From NCBI GenBank assembly GCA_020086605.1, contig JACBWW010000050.1, forward strand, positions 1,476,791 through 1,540,790: DNA of 64,000 nucleotides. Direction: 5' to 3'. The stretch's first letter is position 1. Each line of letters begins with the position of its first letter. This stretch comes from Lanius collurio (lineage: Eukaryota > Chordata > Aves > Passeriformes > Laniidae). The position numbers were made by a program, and so were the translations under genes. The notes under the pieces are model-generated. The model worked only from the letters and a program-made list of their open reading frames with translations, did no database searches and was not told where the DNA came from. Positions 1 to 8,970 of this stretch are shown here, in pieces.

Positions 1-920
1 AAGGAATGCAAAGGAACTGCACACCTGTGGAGATGGAAACCAGCTCCAAAGCAGAGGCAGAACTGTCACGCTCTGAGGGCTGGAGAGTTGTTGGGAATAT
101 TGACCTGTGGCACACTGGGATAAACTTGGACCAAGGAGGACTTTGGGTGGCTGGAAGGAAGGTGACTCTGAGTGAAGGACTGTGGCTTGGGGGCTGGTCT
201 CTAGGCAGAGGCTGTGAGAGGACAGGGCACCAATACTGGGATGGGGGAGTAGTGGGGACAGTCAGCAGTGGGATGATTGTGGGGGTCTGAGGTGACACTT
301 GGTCAGAGGCTGGTGCAGGTGGTGAGTGACAGGCAGTACAGTGAGCCCCTGGGATGGCTCCTTCCCAGCTTCCACTCGTTTCTCACCAGAGGTAAGAACA
401 TAGGGAAGAGGCTGGGTGGCCTTGAAGGTGCTCACTGCAGGAGAGGGACACATTGTCCAAGCTCCTGCTCCAGATTTTAGGAAGCACAGCCCTGCTCTGG
501 TTCAGTGGTCACTTGCACTCCAAAGCAGTTTCCCCTTCTGCAGCATGCCAAGCATGAAAGGAAACAGCTCTGGACTGTTCTAGCCTGGGAAAAGGGAAGT
601 GAGGAAGGGAAGTTTGTTACACCAAGGTGGTGTTGTGCAACTCCAATATTGTACTTTCCCTTTGAAGCTGCCAGGGCAGTGCTGGCATCTCTGCTGCAGA
701 TAAGAGGAGCTGGCTCCTTCAGGGATGGAACAGTGAAATCCCTTTTCACTTGAAGCCAAAGGGACAAAAATTACTCCATTTGGGCAATTTAGGCTGCAGG
801 CATCTTGGGTTTGACACACCAGGGAATTTAGTGCTGCTCGTAATGCCCTGTAATTTTCCATGTAATCAATTAAAGAACTGATCCATCCTAAACACTGCTG
901 AAGGAAAACACAAACAAAGG
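1..920. other. Intergenic DNA downstream of PTGS2
   Basis: I see no gene, recognisable transposon or simple repeat here. The open frames present are short and have no recognisable motifs or codon pattern. The stretch lies just past the PTGS2 cleavage site, on the 3' side of that minus-strand gene. Confidence 0.5.
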
Positions 921-944
921 AGCCCATAAAGGTAATGTTTTCAA

Positions 945-950
945 TTTATT
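945..950 (-). terminator. PTGS2: Distal poly(A) signal AATAAA of PTGS2
   Basis: The minus strand reads AATAAA at 950-945, about 2.17 kb past the stop codon. It is the only exact AATAAA I found on the transcript strand in this 3'UTR. Cleavage would fall about 10-30 nt further, near 915-935. Confidence 0.7.
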
Positions 951-1020
951 TATATAAACAATTGCATTTTAACAACATTGTTGTCCTACAAAAATAAAGT
1001 GAAAAACAATTCACAGAATT

Positions 1021-1031
1021 TTAAATAAATA
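1021..1031 (-). promoter_or_regulatory. Distal AU-rich element in PTGS2 3'UTR
   Basis: Two overlapping AUUUA pentamers lie in transcript sense about 75-90 nt upstream of the poly(A) signal. They would keep a destabilising element in the longest mRNA isoform. Confidence 0.5.
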
Positions 1032-1308
1032 ATCTCAAACATCCACATTTAGAGGCTGTGGAGTACAAAACGCAGAGTGCACAGGAATCCTTGCTGAAGC
1101 AGCCTGGAACTTAAGTGAGATGGTCTGAGGAATTCCTCTGTACCTACCCCAAAAGAACTCGATCTCTCCAGACTTGCCTCCCTTTGCCTCTCAGCCAAAC
1201 CCTGTTCCTGAGTTAATGGCAGAAGGGTGCTCTGAAGGGTGCCCAGAGCTGGATGTGATGGACAATTGCACGGGGAACAAGTGTCCGTGCAGTGTTCAAT
1301 TAGCACAT

Positions 1309-1315
1309 ACAGTAC
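1309..1315 (-). promoter_or_regulatory. Predicted miR-101 seed match in PTGS2 3'UTR
   Basis: The transcript strand reads GTACTGT followed by A, an 8-mer match to the miR-101 seed. Mammalian COX-2 mRNA is a reported miR-101 target, so this may be a conserved site. A chance match is possible in 2.2 kb of AU-rich UTR. Confidence 0.4.
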
Positions 1316-3055
1316 TGACCACCTTTGGATACAAGGGGAGAGAAGGTTTTCCCTTCTTCGTGCTTCAAACAGGAAAACAAAATCCCCTTCTTGCTCCCAC
1401 AGCATCCATACCAAGGACCACCCCAGACCAGTCACTGGTATCGATGGCTGCAGGAGAGCTTGGTTCTGCTGTTCACAGCTACAGACCTACCCAGCACGAG
1501 GCATGGCTGCCTCTACACAAATCCATGGAAACAGAAGCCACAGACAAACTACACTACTGCCAGAGCTGGTACAATGCACAAGCCTCTGCAAGTGCTTGAG
1601 AGTTCGGATGAAATGGAAAACTCAAGTCCTTTTCCACAAGTAGTCAAGGAATTTTGGGCAGGGGCACAGAATACCAGGTTGCTGCTCTATTCCAGTCTGC
1701 AGTGACATTTTCTTTTTCCCTATAGTTCCCCAGCTGTTTTTATGGGAAGATCATCTTCTACATTTCCTCTCTAGAAATTAAAAAAAGATACCCTTACATG
1801 CAAAGTCTGAAGTGCTGGTACAAGATCCTGTGTAACCTATGTGCCCAGATGAGACTAGATATTTTAGTGCTGGATCAGGACAAATATGTCTAGGAGATTT
1901 TGTGCTGGCCAGTTTTAAAGAAGCTTAAGCCACTTACTTAAAATGCCTCTGTTTATAAATTATAAATAAAACATTATCCCTCCCTCCCGCCCTAGCCCCC
2001 CCAATAAATAGAAGTACAAATTGCATGTACAGCTTGTGCACACAGGCAGAGCTACCTTCTGTGTCTGGAAGTGCTGCTTCAATCTCTTCTGTGTTCAGTT
2101 CTCCGTGTATTTACAGAGCTGCTCAGTTTACAGCCCCCCTGGTTTTGGGAGCACAAAGCCACTGCCACACCCTAACTCCAGCTATACTGTCCTCCTGTCC
2201 TTAGAGTGACAGACATTAAAATTGCATTATCAAGTAGACCAGAGAACTACAGCTATGAAAAGAATCCCAGTGCCTTGGGCTAAGTTTAAGACCTTCCCAA
2301 AGTTACATAATAAAAACATCCCTATCCAAATGCAAGCAGCCTTGTATTGCAGCCTGAGAGTCAGTTACTGCTAAGCTCAGTATCTCATTCTCACGCCCTT
2401 ACACAACTTACACATCTGTCACACTTCCTTCAAAAAGAAGTAGAATCCAGGAGAAGTACTATTTTCTTTAAATATTTAAAACATTAAAAACATTTTTTTA
2501 AAAAGCTGTAAAAAAAATTTACTTTCATCTAAATCCAGAAGTGGATTTGTATGCAAAAGACATTAAATTATGATACAAAGTGCCTTATCTGCAATGAAGG
2601 AGAGGTAGTATCAACAATAAATGCAATGCATTTTCTGACCTTACACAAAAAAGTGAGTCTCAAGTATTTTTTTTTGTTAACTTTTGAGTGCTCATATGAA
2701 ATCCATAACCTCTTCTGGCAGTTTTCATTAAGTCAGACTTTTTCTTGTACTTTTAGGTCAATAGCTGCTTTCAAGTTGCTGAGAAAAGAAGTTACTTTTG
2801 TAGTGTTACATGACCTATGAAAACTGCCAGATAGAATCACCACCACTCCCCTTCATCAAGTATTAAAACAATAGTAAAAAGAAGTTGGATCCTTTATCCA
2901 CTTTGGAATACATCGTTCTGTTACAGAAGATTTTAAACAAGGGATTCACCACTGTTAAGCTCAAACACAGAAAATCCCTTTTGTAAATGGAAGCCTTACA
3001 CCAGGTAAGGAATTTAAGGCAACCCCCACAATGAAGATGCTCAAGTTGTTTTTTT

Positions 3056-3106
3056 TAAATACTAAGCCATAAATAGAATAAATAACACAGTTAAATAAAT
3101 AAATAG
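3056..3106 (-). promoter_or_regulatory. Proximal AU-rich element cluster of PTGS2
   Basis: In transcript sense this begins 17 nt after the stop codon. It holds six AUUUA pentamers, three of them overlapping at 3092-3105. Mammalian COX-2 has its main destabilising AU-rich element at the same place, directly after the coding region. Role inferred: rapid mRNA decay and translational silencing, relieved by stress signalling. Confidence 0.75.
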
Positions 3107-3122
3107 ATAGATAGCTGGGTTT

Positions 3123-3529
3123 CTACAGCTCCGCAGAGCGCTCTTTCAGCAGGAGTGTGGGGTTGATATCTTCCATGGCAGTTTTTGAGGTACTAACGTT
3201 AATCGTGGCCTCGGTGGGCTCGGGAGGCAGGATGTGGAAGGCAGTGAAGGGACAGCCCTTCACGTTGTTGCAGATGAGCTTCTGCAGGGAGGCCGTGTTG
3301 ACGATGTCGAAGCCCACCTTGCCCCCGAAGGTGCTGGGCTTCCAGTACTCGGGGGAGCAGATGGCGTTGCCCATCAGCCCCTTCAGGGAGAACGGTGCCC
3401 CCATCTCCACCATGGTCTCGCCAAAGATGGCCCCAGGCCGGGGCTTCTCCACCAGCAGGCCTGGGTACAGCTCCATGGCATCGATGTCCCCGTACAGCTC
3501 CTCCAGCTCCGCTGCCATCTCCTTTTCTC
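3123..3529 (-). CDS. PTGS2: PTGS2 exon 10: aspirin site, C-terminal insert, ER retention signal
   Basis: 407 nt ending in TAG at 3125-3123. It has Val523 and Ser530 in [16 protein letters not shown], the COX-2-only C-terminal insert with an NVS glycosylation site that in mammals controls ER-associated degradation, and a final SAEL in place of the human STEL retention signal. Confidence 0.97.
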
Positions 3530-6500
3530 CTGCAATGAGTAAAAATGTAAGTGGAAAACCCCCATTTTCCATGCAAGACTGTCCTGCTCAAGCCCAGTAA
3601 TGACACTGCAGGACTCTGCTGGCATTTTAAGACAATGCCTCTCATTTGCTGGGAGGGGTGAGGACTGTTACCTGTAAGCTCTTCGAAGGATCGGAACGGT
3701 TTCAGCATGAAGCGCTTCCTGTACTCGTTCAAGGACTGGTACCTCATCTGCCTGCTTTGGTCAATGGAGGCCTTTGCCACTTTCTGTACTGCAGCAGGAA
3801 CGTTCTTCCCCCCAGCAACCTGTTCATGAAAGAGGAAAAGCTGTAAGATCTCCTGATATGACTCACGAGGAAGTTGTGACTTTGCAGGGATTACTTTTAA
3901 ATAGCTTTATCCCATTCCCTTGTCCCACCCCCAGCTCATGCCTCTGTTGGTTCACCATTAACTTGAGGGAGGACCTACCCTGCCAGCACTTTGCTTGGAG
4001 AAAGATTTGACCATATGGGAGAGGCCATGCTCCAGCATGATGGAGTTGTTGTAGAGGAACTGCTGGAAGGTGTACTCCTGGTCGTGGATGTGGAAGGTGT
4101 CGGGCAGCAGCGGGTGCCAGTGGTACAGGGTGTTGAACTCGGCTGCGATGCGGTTCTGGTACTGGAACCTCTGGTTGAACAGCAGCTCCGGGTCAAACTT
4201 CAGCTTGAAGTGGTACCCACTCAGGTGCTGCACGTAGTCCTCTATAACAATCTTGATTGTCTCTCCTGTTGGACAAAGGAACAGGAGAGAATGTTGGCAC
4301 TGCTTCTCCTCAGTGGCAGGGAAAACACCATTTCTGAACTGTTCTAAAATATAATTCAGTGATCAGGACAACAAACACTTTCCTATAATCTCTCCTAGAA
4401 AGCAATTCATATATTTTAGGTGACTAAGGGGTAGAACAGTACTTCAGGTCGCAACAATTCTGGGCTGTTGGGTAGTGAGGTGTTTTCTACAGTCTGTTTT
4501 CCCCCTCCCCAACCCTCTGAAGACACAATTCCTCGCACCCTCCACAGAACAGCACACACCAATATTTACTCTGTGTTCAGTCACACAATATCTCTAGGAG
4601 AAAGGGAGGAGATAGTGAAGAAACTCAATGTCTGAAAGCAAATCTCAGCTTCTGAACTACTTAATACAATTGTCTTGGTTTATGGTTTCAATTGGGGCAA
4701 GGCTTTTTCCAGCTTAGACCACATCATCATTTACATAAGATGAAATACCACTGGGCATATAATTAGACAGGAGAACTATGCAGAGTTACATTTTACATAA
4801 CCTCCTGAACTTTAGACTTAATCACAGCCTTTCTTTCGAAGCATACCTAAGCTGACCCAACCCTAGAGGGAAAAACCCCCAAAATCCCACATCAGGGAGC
4901 CTGAGGTCATCCAGCCTCACAAGCTTTCTCTGAAAAAGGAATCTGAGCTTCCTGTCTTTTCACTGCTTTCAGTTCTGCTTCCCTCAGAAAAGGGAATTGA
5001 GTGTCCCTGAGTTTTCTTCAGTTCCATCCTTAGCAGAGCTGGACCTCAACACAACCCTGGCAACAGGCCATGAAGAAGCCACTCACACCCCAATTTACGG
5101 GATAGCTTTCCCCTCACTCCAGCTCTGCAGGCTTGAGCTGGAGCTGCACACAGCAGCAGTGGCCCTTACCTATCAGAATGAGCCGGGTGGTCTGGAAGAG
5201 CTGCTCGTCGTCCCAGTCGGGGTGCTGGCGCTTGAGCACGTCGCAGACGCGGTTGTGCTCGCGCAGCCAGATCGTGGCGTACATCATCAGCCCCGGCACC
5301 AGCCCGAACACCTCCTGCCCCACGGAGAACTGCAGGTGCTCGGGCACGTGGGGTGGGTACAGCATCTCTGCCTGCGTGTCCCTCACTGTCGGTGGGTACA
5401 TTTCTCCATTGATCATCTGTGCGTGGGGGAACACCGGGAGTTGTGAGCTGTGGTACTTTGGTTAAGCTCTGTCGGCTCTCTCAGCTCTGACTCACACTTT
5501 AGATCACCTACACCATTCACACAGCACTAATTTAGGAAATCTATGCCATCCAGTAAGAAGGTAGGAATTCTGAGCTAAGACATACCTGGTATTTCAGCTT
5601 TCCATCCTTTCGAAGCCTCAGTTTAAGTTGTCTCTCCAGAGTCTCTCCATAAATGTGGTTCAAGTCAACCTATAAAATAAAAGCATTTGGGACATGAAGC
5701 CAACCTGCACTTTTTGCTATTTTAGGACAGGTCCCACTTTTATGGATACTAACAGGAGTTCACCCCCTAGATGTTTACCTTTTAATTATATTACTGCTAC
5801 TTTATAAGTATCATGCACCAACACTTAAGATGAAGCCAAATTATTTCCTGGCAACCGGAGCCATCTCTGTGTAAGAGGAGGTTGTTACATGGGCAATTTA
5901 AAAGGACTCTGTTTAAAGTGTCAGCAACTTTGTATTATGCAGACAGCCTTCTATATATACACACAGAATTTATAGCTCTGATTTGGACATACAAGTGGCA
6001 CTTTTAGCAAAGAACTCTTTGTCGAAAGGCTGCCTATCTTGTAGGTGAAGATCCTCAATCCAAGTCTGCTTTTGAAGTCCTTTTTAAACGAAGGCTATTA
6101 GCAGTACACAAGCAACACTTCAGCGCTGGATACAGCTCTTTGGAACCAACAGAGTCCAGAGAAGTTTTGCATACTCACTACATCTAACATGCTTTAGGTG
6201 AAAGCAGATTTTTGGTAATAATAAGAGATCACTGGACAGGTATTTTAAACAGAACCACTTGTGCTGAGCACGTGGTTCTCACTAGTGAAGAGACACTGCT
6301 GAGCACCAGAATTTGGCCTGAGGAGCAGTTGCAGAAGAATTAATCCCCTGGGATTGTGGCACAGTGTGTGCACAGGTGTTTGTGTCCCCTGGCAACTCGC
6401 AGGATGCCATTCTGGCCATTCCAGGCACTCAGCAGCTCCCCAAGAGCACAAGCCATGTCCCCAGAAGTGACATTACCCCGTGGCCGAGCGCTCTGGTGAA

Positions 6501-8436
6501 GGCAGGGCCCCTCTTGTGGTCTGTTTTGAAGAACTGGTGCGTGAAGTGCTGGGCAAAGAACGTGAACATCACGTTTGTGCCTTGCGGGTCAGGAATAAAC
6601 TTCCTCCTCAGCAAAAACTTCTCCACGATCAGATTTGAATCCGGGAGCTCTTTTTTACCTGTGGGAGAAACAGACAGTGAGATATTAGAGACAACCCTTT
6701 GTGCAATACTGAAGTTTATTCCTAACAAAAGGCTTAAGACTTTCAGTGGAATATTGAATGACAGCAGCCTACAAACAAGGGGAATTACCTACTTTTCTCA
6801 CTCACTTTCTTGATTTCATTAGGAATTTCTAAATTCCCTGTTTTAGCATGTAACTGAATAGCAAGAACCAGAATAATTATCTTTTAGATCTTTACACAAT
6901 ATATCCAAAATATAGTTATTTTTAAAGTCAACTACACTGAGAAAAGGCTACAGACAAGCAGGTCCCATAGGAACTTCTAATTATTTTTTTCTTCTTAGAA
7001 AAGACCAAGCAATCATTACATGTCTGTTTTATTCCTCACCTTTAACACCCATTGGTGTTGGGCAGTCAAGTCCTACTGGTGGAAGGCTTCTTGTGTAGTA
7101 GGAAAGATTGGAATAAGCTTCCCAGCTTTTGTAACTGTAGTCACTATTGTAAGTTGGTGGGCTGTCAATCAAGTGTGATCTCGCTGAAAGACAAATAAAT
7201 ATTTGGTTATTTTTAACTGTACATTTTAGTCTCAAAAAGTAAATCACAAAGCCAGATCTTTTCCATATATTTGGCAGCAGTTGTAAATTCCACACAACTC
7301 AATTACTGATGTTAAATACGATTACAGTTACTGAATAACAGGACTGGATCCTGGTTTATCAGGTGGATCTCACTATTAACATGAGCAATTGAGTGCTAAA
7401 TTCATGTCAGCAAAATCCTGGAGTCTTGCAGAAAGCAGAATCAAGCTGTACTTCAGCATGCTTCATACAAGTCTGCATCATGCAGAAGTCTTAAATTTTG
7501 GTGTTTTAACCTTAACGCAATTTAGGCTGCTTGATTTATACACAGATCAATTCAGTGCAATATCCTGGAGTAAGATTTAAGAAGACTGGAAGAAACAATT
7601 CACACTTACATGTTAGTACATATCTCATTATAGTGTCCCGTAAGAAGGGAATGTTGTTGATGATATTCCAGACTCCTTGGAAGTGGGTGAGGATGTAGTG
7701 GACAGTGTTCGGTGATGGTTTCAGCGCTACCCTCAGCCACGTGAAGAATTCCGCTGTGAGCGACAACGCGAAGGTTATTATTAATTAGCTCATGGAGCAT
7801 AACCTGCCATGCTGCAATTGGATTACGCGTTCCATGTCCACGGAGAGGGGTGCGGGATACTCACGAGTGGTGCAGTTCTGCCCGTAGTAGCCTGTCCTGG
7901 TGCAGTCGCACTCGTAGCGATCAGGCCCCGCGGTCATGCAGACGCCTCTGTTCTGGCAGGGGTTCGAGCAGCAGGGGTTGGCTGCGGGGGAACCAGAGCT
8001 CGGCTTAGCACCTCTGCAATGCACTCCCACCTTCCCAGGACTTTGTTCAACGAACGAGAATGCCCTCGAGTTTAATGCTGATCAGGAAGGCATCACAGCG
8101 AACATCCATCCATCCATCCATCCATCCATCCATCCATCCATCCATCCATCCATCCATCCATCCATCCATCCATCCATCGTAACCTCTGGGCTACAACGGA
8201 GCAGCTTTAAAAAGCGCAAGAATTCGCCTCTTGTCTGCTGCCATCAATCACCCCCTCAGAAGGGGCGATCAGCCCTCACAGGGCCTGGCACCCCCACACA
8301 CCAGAGAAACGGCAAGAGAGTGAGGAGCACAAAAAGCAAGGCGGCAAAGCGCGCGTTGATCCGGACGCGGGGCGGACTCACCGGCGCGGCCGGCGGCCAG
8401 GAGCGCGGCCAGCAGGGCCAGGGGCAGCAGCGGCAT
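3123..8436 (-). CDS. PTGS2: Prostaglandin-endoperoxide synthase 2 (cyclooxygenase-2), complete, 10 exons
   Basis: Haem enzyme of the ER and nuclear-envelope lumen. It converts arachidonate to PGG2 (cyclooxygenase step) and then PGH2 (peroxidase step). Coding exons in transcript order: 8436-8382, 7981-7865, 7753-7610, 7183-7040, 6658-6477, 5669-5586, 5416-5170, 4265-3979, 3819-3672, 3529-3123. They join in frame to 1815 nt (604 codons plus TAG), the same length as human COX-2, and every intron is GT-AG. Visible landmarks in order: an 18-19 residue signal peptide, a cysteine-rich EGF module, an amphipathic membrane-binding segment, substrate-gate Arg120, distal His207, catalytic Tyr385 and haem His388 in TLYHWHPL, Val523 (Ile in COX-1) and aspirin-target Ser530 in [12 protein letters not shown]-2-type C-terminal insert with an NVS glycosylation site precedes the terminal SAEL. 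Residue numbers follow the ovine COX-1 convention. Val523 and the C-terminal insert exclude PTGS1. The gene is intact. Confidence 0.98.
3672..3819 (-). CDS. PTGS2: PTGS2 exon 9
   Basis: 148 nt, acceptor CAG at the upstream end and donor GTAACA at the other. It encodes [20 protein letters not shown] through SFEELT plus one base of Gly. Confidence 0.96.
3979..4265 (-). CDS. PTGS2: PTGS2 exon 8: catalytic tyrosine and haem histidine
   Basis: 287 nt. It encodes [16 protein letters not shown] through [19 protein letters not shown] carries the radical Tyr385 and proximal haem ligand His388. [10 protein letters not shown] carries an NNS glycosylation site. Confidence 0.97.
5170..5416 (-). CDS. PTGS2: PTGS2 exon 7
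   Basis: 247 nt. It encodes [11 protein letters not shown] through TTRLILI plus one base of Gly, including the highly conserved [20 protein letters not shown] helix. The first Met is internal and follows the acceptor CAG directly; it is not a start. Confidence 0.96.
5586..5669 (-). CDS. PTGS2: PTGS2 exon 6
   Basis: 84 nt, phase 0 at both ends. It encodes [14 protein letters not shown] through KDGKLKYQ. Too small to stand out as an open frame, it is recognised by homology and by exact GT-AG borders. Confidence 0.95.
6477..6658 (-). CDS. PTGS2: PTGS2 exon 5: distal haem pocket
   Basis: 182 nt. It encodes KKELPDS through ALGHG and includes [10 protein letters not shown], which holds peroxidase residues Gln203 and distal His207. 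Donor GTAATG. Confidence 0.96.
7040..7183 (-). CDS. PTGS2: PTGS2 exon 4: Arg120 and start of catalytic domain
   Basis: 144 nt. It starts with (S)[12 protein letters not shown]. This Arg is the carboxylate-binding Arg120 of the channel entrance. SNLSYYTR contains the conserved NLS glycosylation site. Confidence 0.96.
7610..7753 (-). CDS. PTGS2: PTGS2 exon 3: membrane-binding helices
   Basis: 144 nt. It encodes the segment from EFFTW through [10 protein letters not shown] to RYVLT, the amphipathic helices that insert in one leaflet of the ER membrane and form the mouth of the substrate channel. It ends one base into the Ser codon before Arg120. Confidence 0.96.
7865..7981 (-). CDS. PTGS2: PTGS2 exon 2: EGF-like module
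   Basis: 117 nt. It encodes the [14 protein letters not shown] start and the [15 protein letters not shown] end of the EGF-like dimerisation module, with its conserved cysteines. It contains an NCT glycosylation site equivalent to the first one in mammalian COX enzymes. Confidence 0.96.
8103..8178. repeat. (CATC)n microsatellite in PTGS2 intron 1
   Basis: About 19 uninterrupted tetranucleotide units lie inside the 400-nt first intron, roughly 120 nt from exon 2 and 200 nt from exon 1. Long pure tetranucleotide tracts are usually polymorphic in length. Confidence 0.95.
8382..8436 (-). CDS. PTGS2: PTGS2 coding exon 1: signal peptide
   Basis: The start ATG is at 8436-8434 with G at -3. It encodes 18 residues, [18 protein letters not shown], plus the first base of an Ala codon. 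The leucine/alanine-rich core is a typical secretory signal, one residue longer than the human one. Donor GTGAGT follows. This is the first ATG after the TATA-like box. Confidence 0.93.
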
Positions 8437-8500
8437 GGCAGGGCTGGGCTGGCGGGGCTGGCTCGGCAGCTCGCAGTGCCGTCCGCCGCTGCACTTCCCC

Positions 8501-8507
8501 TATTTAT
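8501..8507 (-). promoter_or_regulatory. PTGS2: TATA-like box of PTGS2
   Basis: The minus strand reads ATAAATA here. A start about 31 nt downstream would place the TSS near 8476 and give a 5'UTR of about 40 nt. COX-2 promoters are TATA-containing. The TSS is inferred only. Confidence 0.7.
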
Positions 8508-8529
8508 GCCGCTGCCGAGCCAGCCCGGC

Positions 8530-8536
8530 TGAGTCA
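8530..8536 (-). promoter_or_regulatory. AP-1 consensus (TGACTCA) in PTGS2 proximal promoter
   Basis: A perfect 7-mer lies 22 nt upstream of the TATA-like box, about -54 to -60 from the inferred start. This is the position of the CRE in the human COX-2 promoter (about -59 to -53). Role inferred: immediate-early induction through Fos/Jun or CREB/ATF dimers. Confidence 0.6.
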
Positions 8537-8555
8537 CTGGCCGGAAGCCCAAACC

Positions 8556-8565
8556 GGGAATTTCT
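8556..8565. promoter_or_regulatory. NF-kappaB-like 10-mer near PTGS2 promoter
   Basis: GGGAATTTCT differs by one base from the GGGRNNYYCC consensus and lies about 80 nt upstream of the inferred start. COX-2 is a known NF-kappaB target, but one near-match is weak evidence. Confidence 0.3.
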
Positions 8566-8945
8566 CGGCCCGCCCCGACCCGCGCAGCCCGGCCCCGCTC
8601 GGCGCAGGTATGAGGGCCGGCCGCTGCCGCCCGCTGAGGGGACGGCGCAGGGCTGGGTCCGCGCCACGCCGAGCTGCTGCCCTCACGGCTCGGCTCATCG
8701 GCGATTTATTCTTTATTTAATTCATTAGGCAGGAGCTCGGAGGGCTGTGTTCACACACGGGCTGCAGAGCACTAGCGCCTGCAAAGCGCCAGACGCAGCG
8801 GGAAGGAAGGAATGCTGGAGGGAATTTAGTTTTAGTTTTAGGGAATTCTGTGCGTCTGGCAAGACCAGATCCTGTTATTAAGCATTTTTGGAACAAGCAG
8901 TGGCTGTTCCCCAGCGCTTTTCCTTTAAAATTCACCACAACCGCT

Positions 8946-8970
8946 CCCCCCCCCCCCCCCCCCCCCCCCC
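8946..8970. repeat. Poly(C) tract, 25 nt
   Basis: Uninterrupted run of 25 C about 470 nt upstream of the inferred PTGS2 start. Length is likely variable and prone to sequencing error. Confidence 0.9.

Larger units (their letters stand above)
925..3122 (-). other. PTGS2: PTGS2 3' untranslated region
   Basis: This runs from the base after the PTGS2 stop codon to about 20 nt past the distal AATAAA. The length, about 2.2 kb, resembles the long COX-2 3'UTR of other vertebrates. It is strongly A/T-rich, and I count about 17 AUUUA pentamers on the transcript strand. They cluster right after the stop codon (3056-3106) and again near the 3' end (1021-1031). COX-2 mRNA is a classic AU-rich-element transcript bound by HuR, TTP and similar proteins, so post-transcriptional control is expected. 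The exact 3' end is inferred from the signal position. Confidence 0.8.
8340..8700. promoter_or_regulatory. CpG-rich promoter region of PTGS2
   Basis: GC- and CpG-rich block covering exon 1, the TATA-like box and upstream promoter. It falls off sharply into A/T-rich DNA beyond about 8700. Confidence 0.65.

Noticed and set aside
7936..8532. 198-codon plus-strand open frame with a Ser-Ile-His-Pro repeat
   Set aside because: It is antisense to PTGS2 exons 1-2, and the peptide repeat is just the translated (CATC)n microsatellite.
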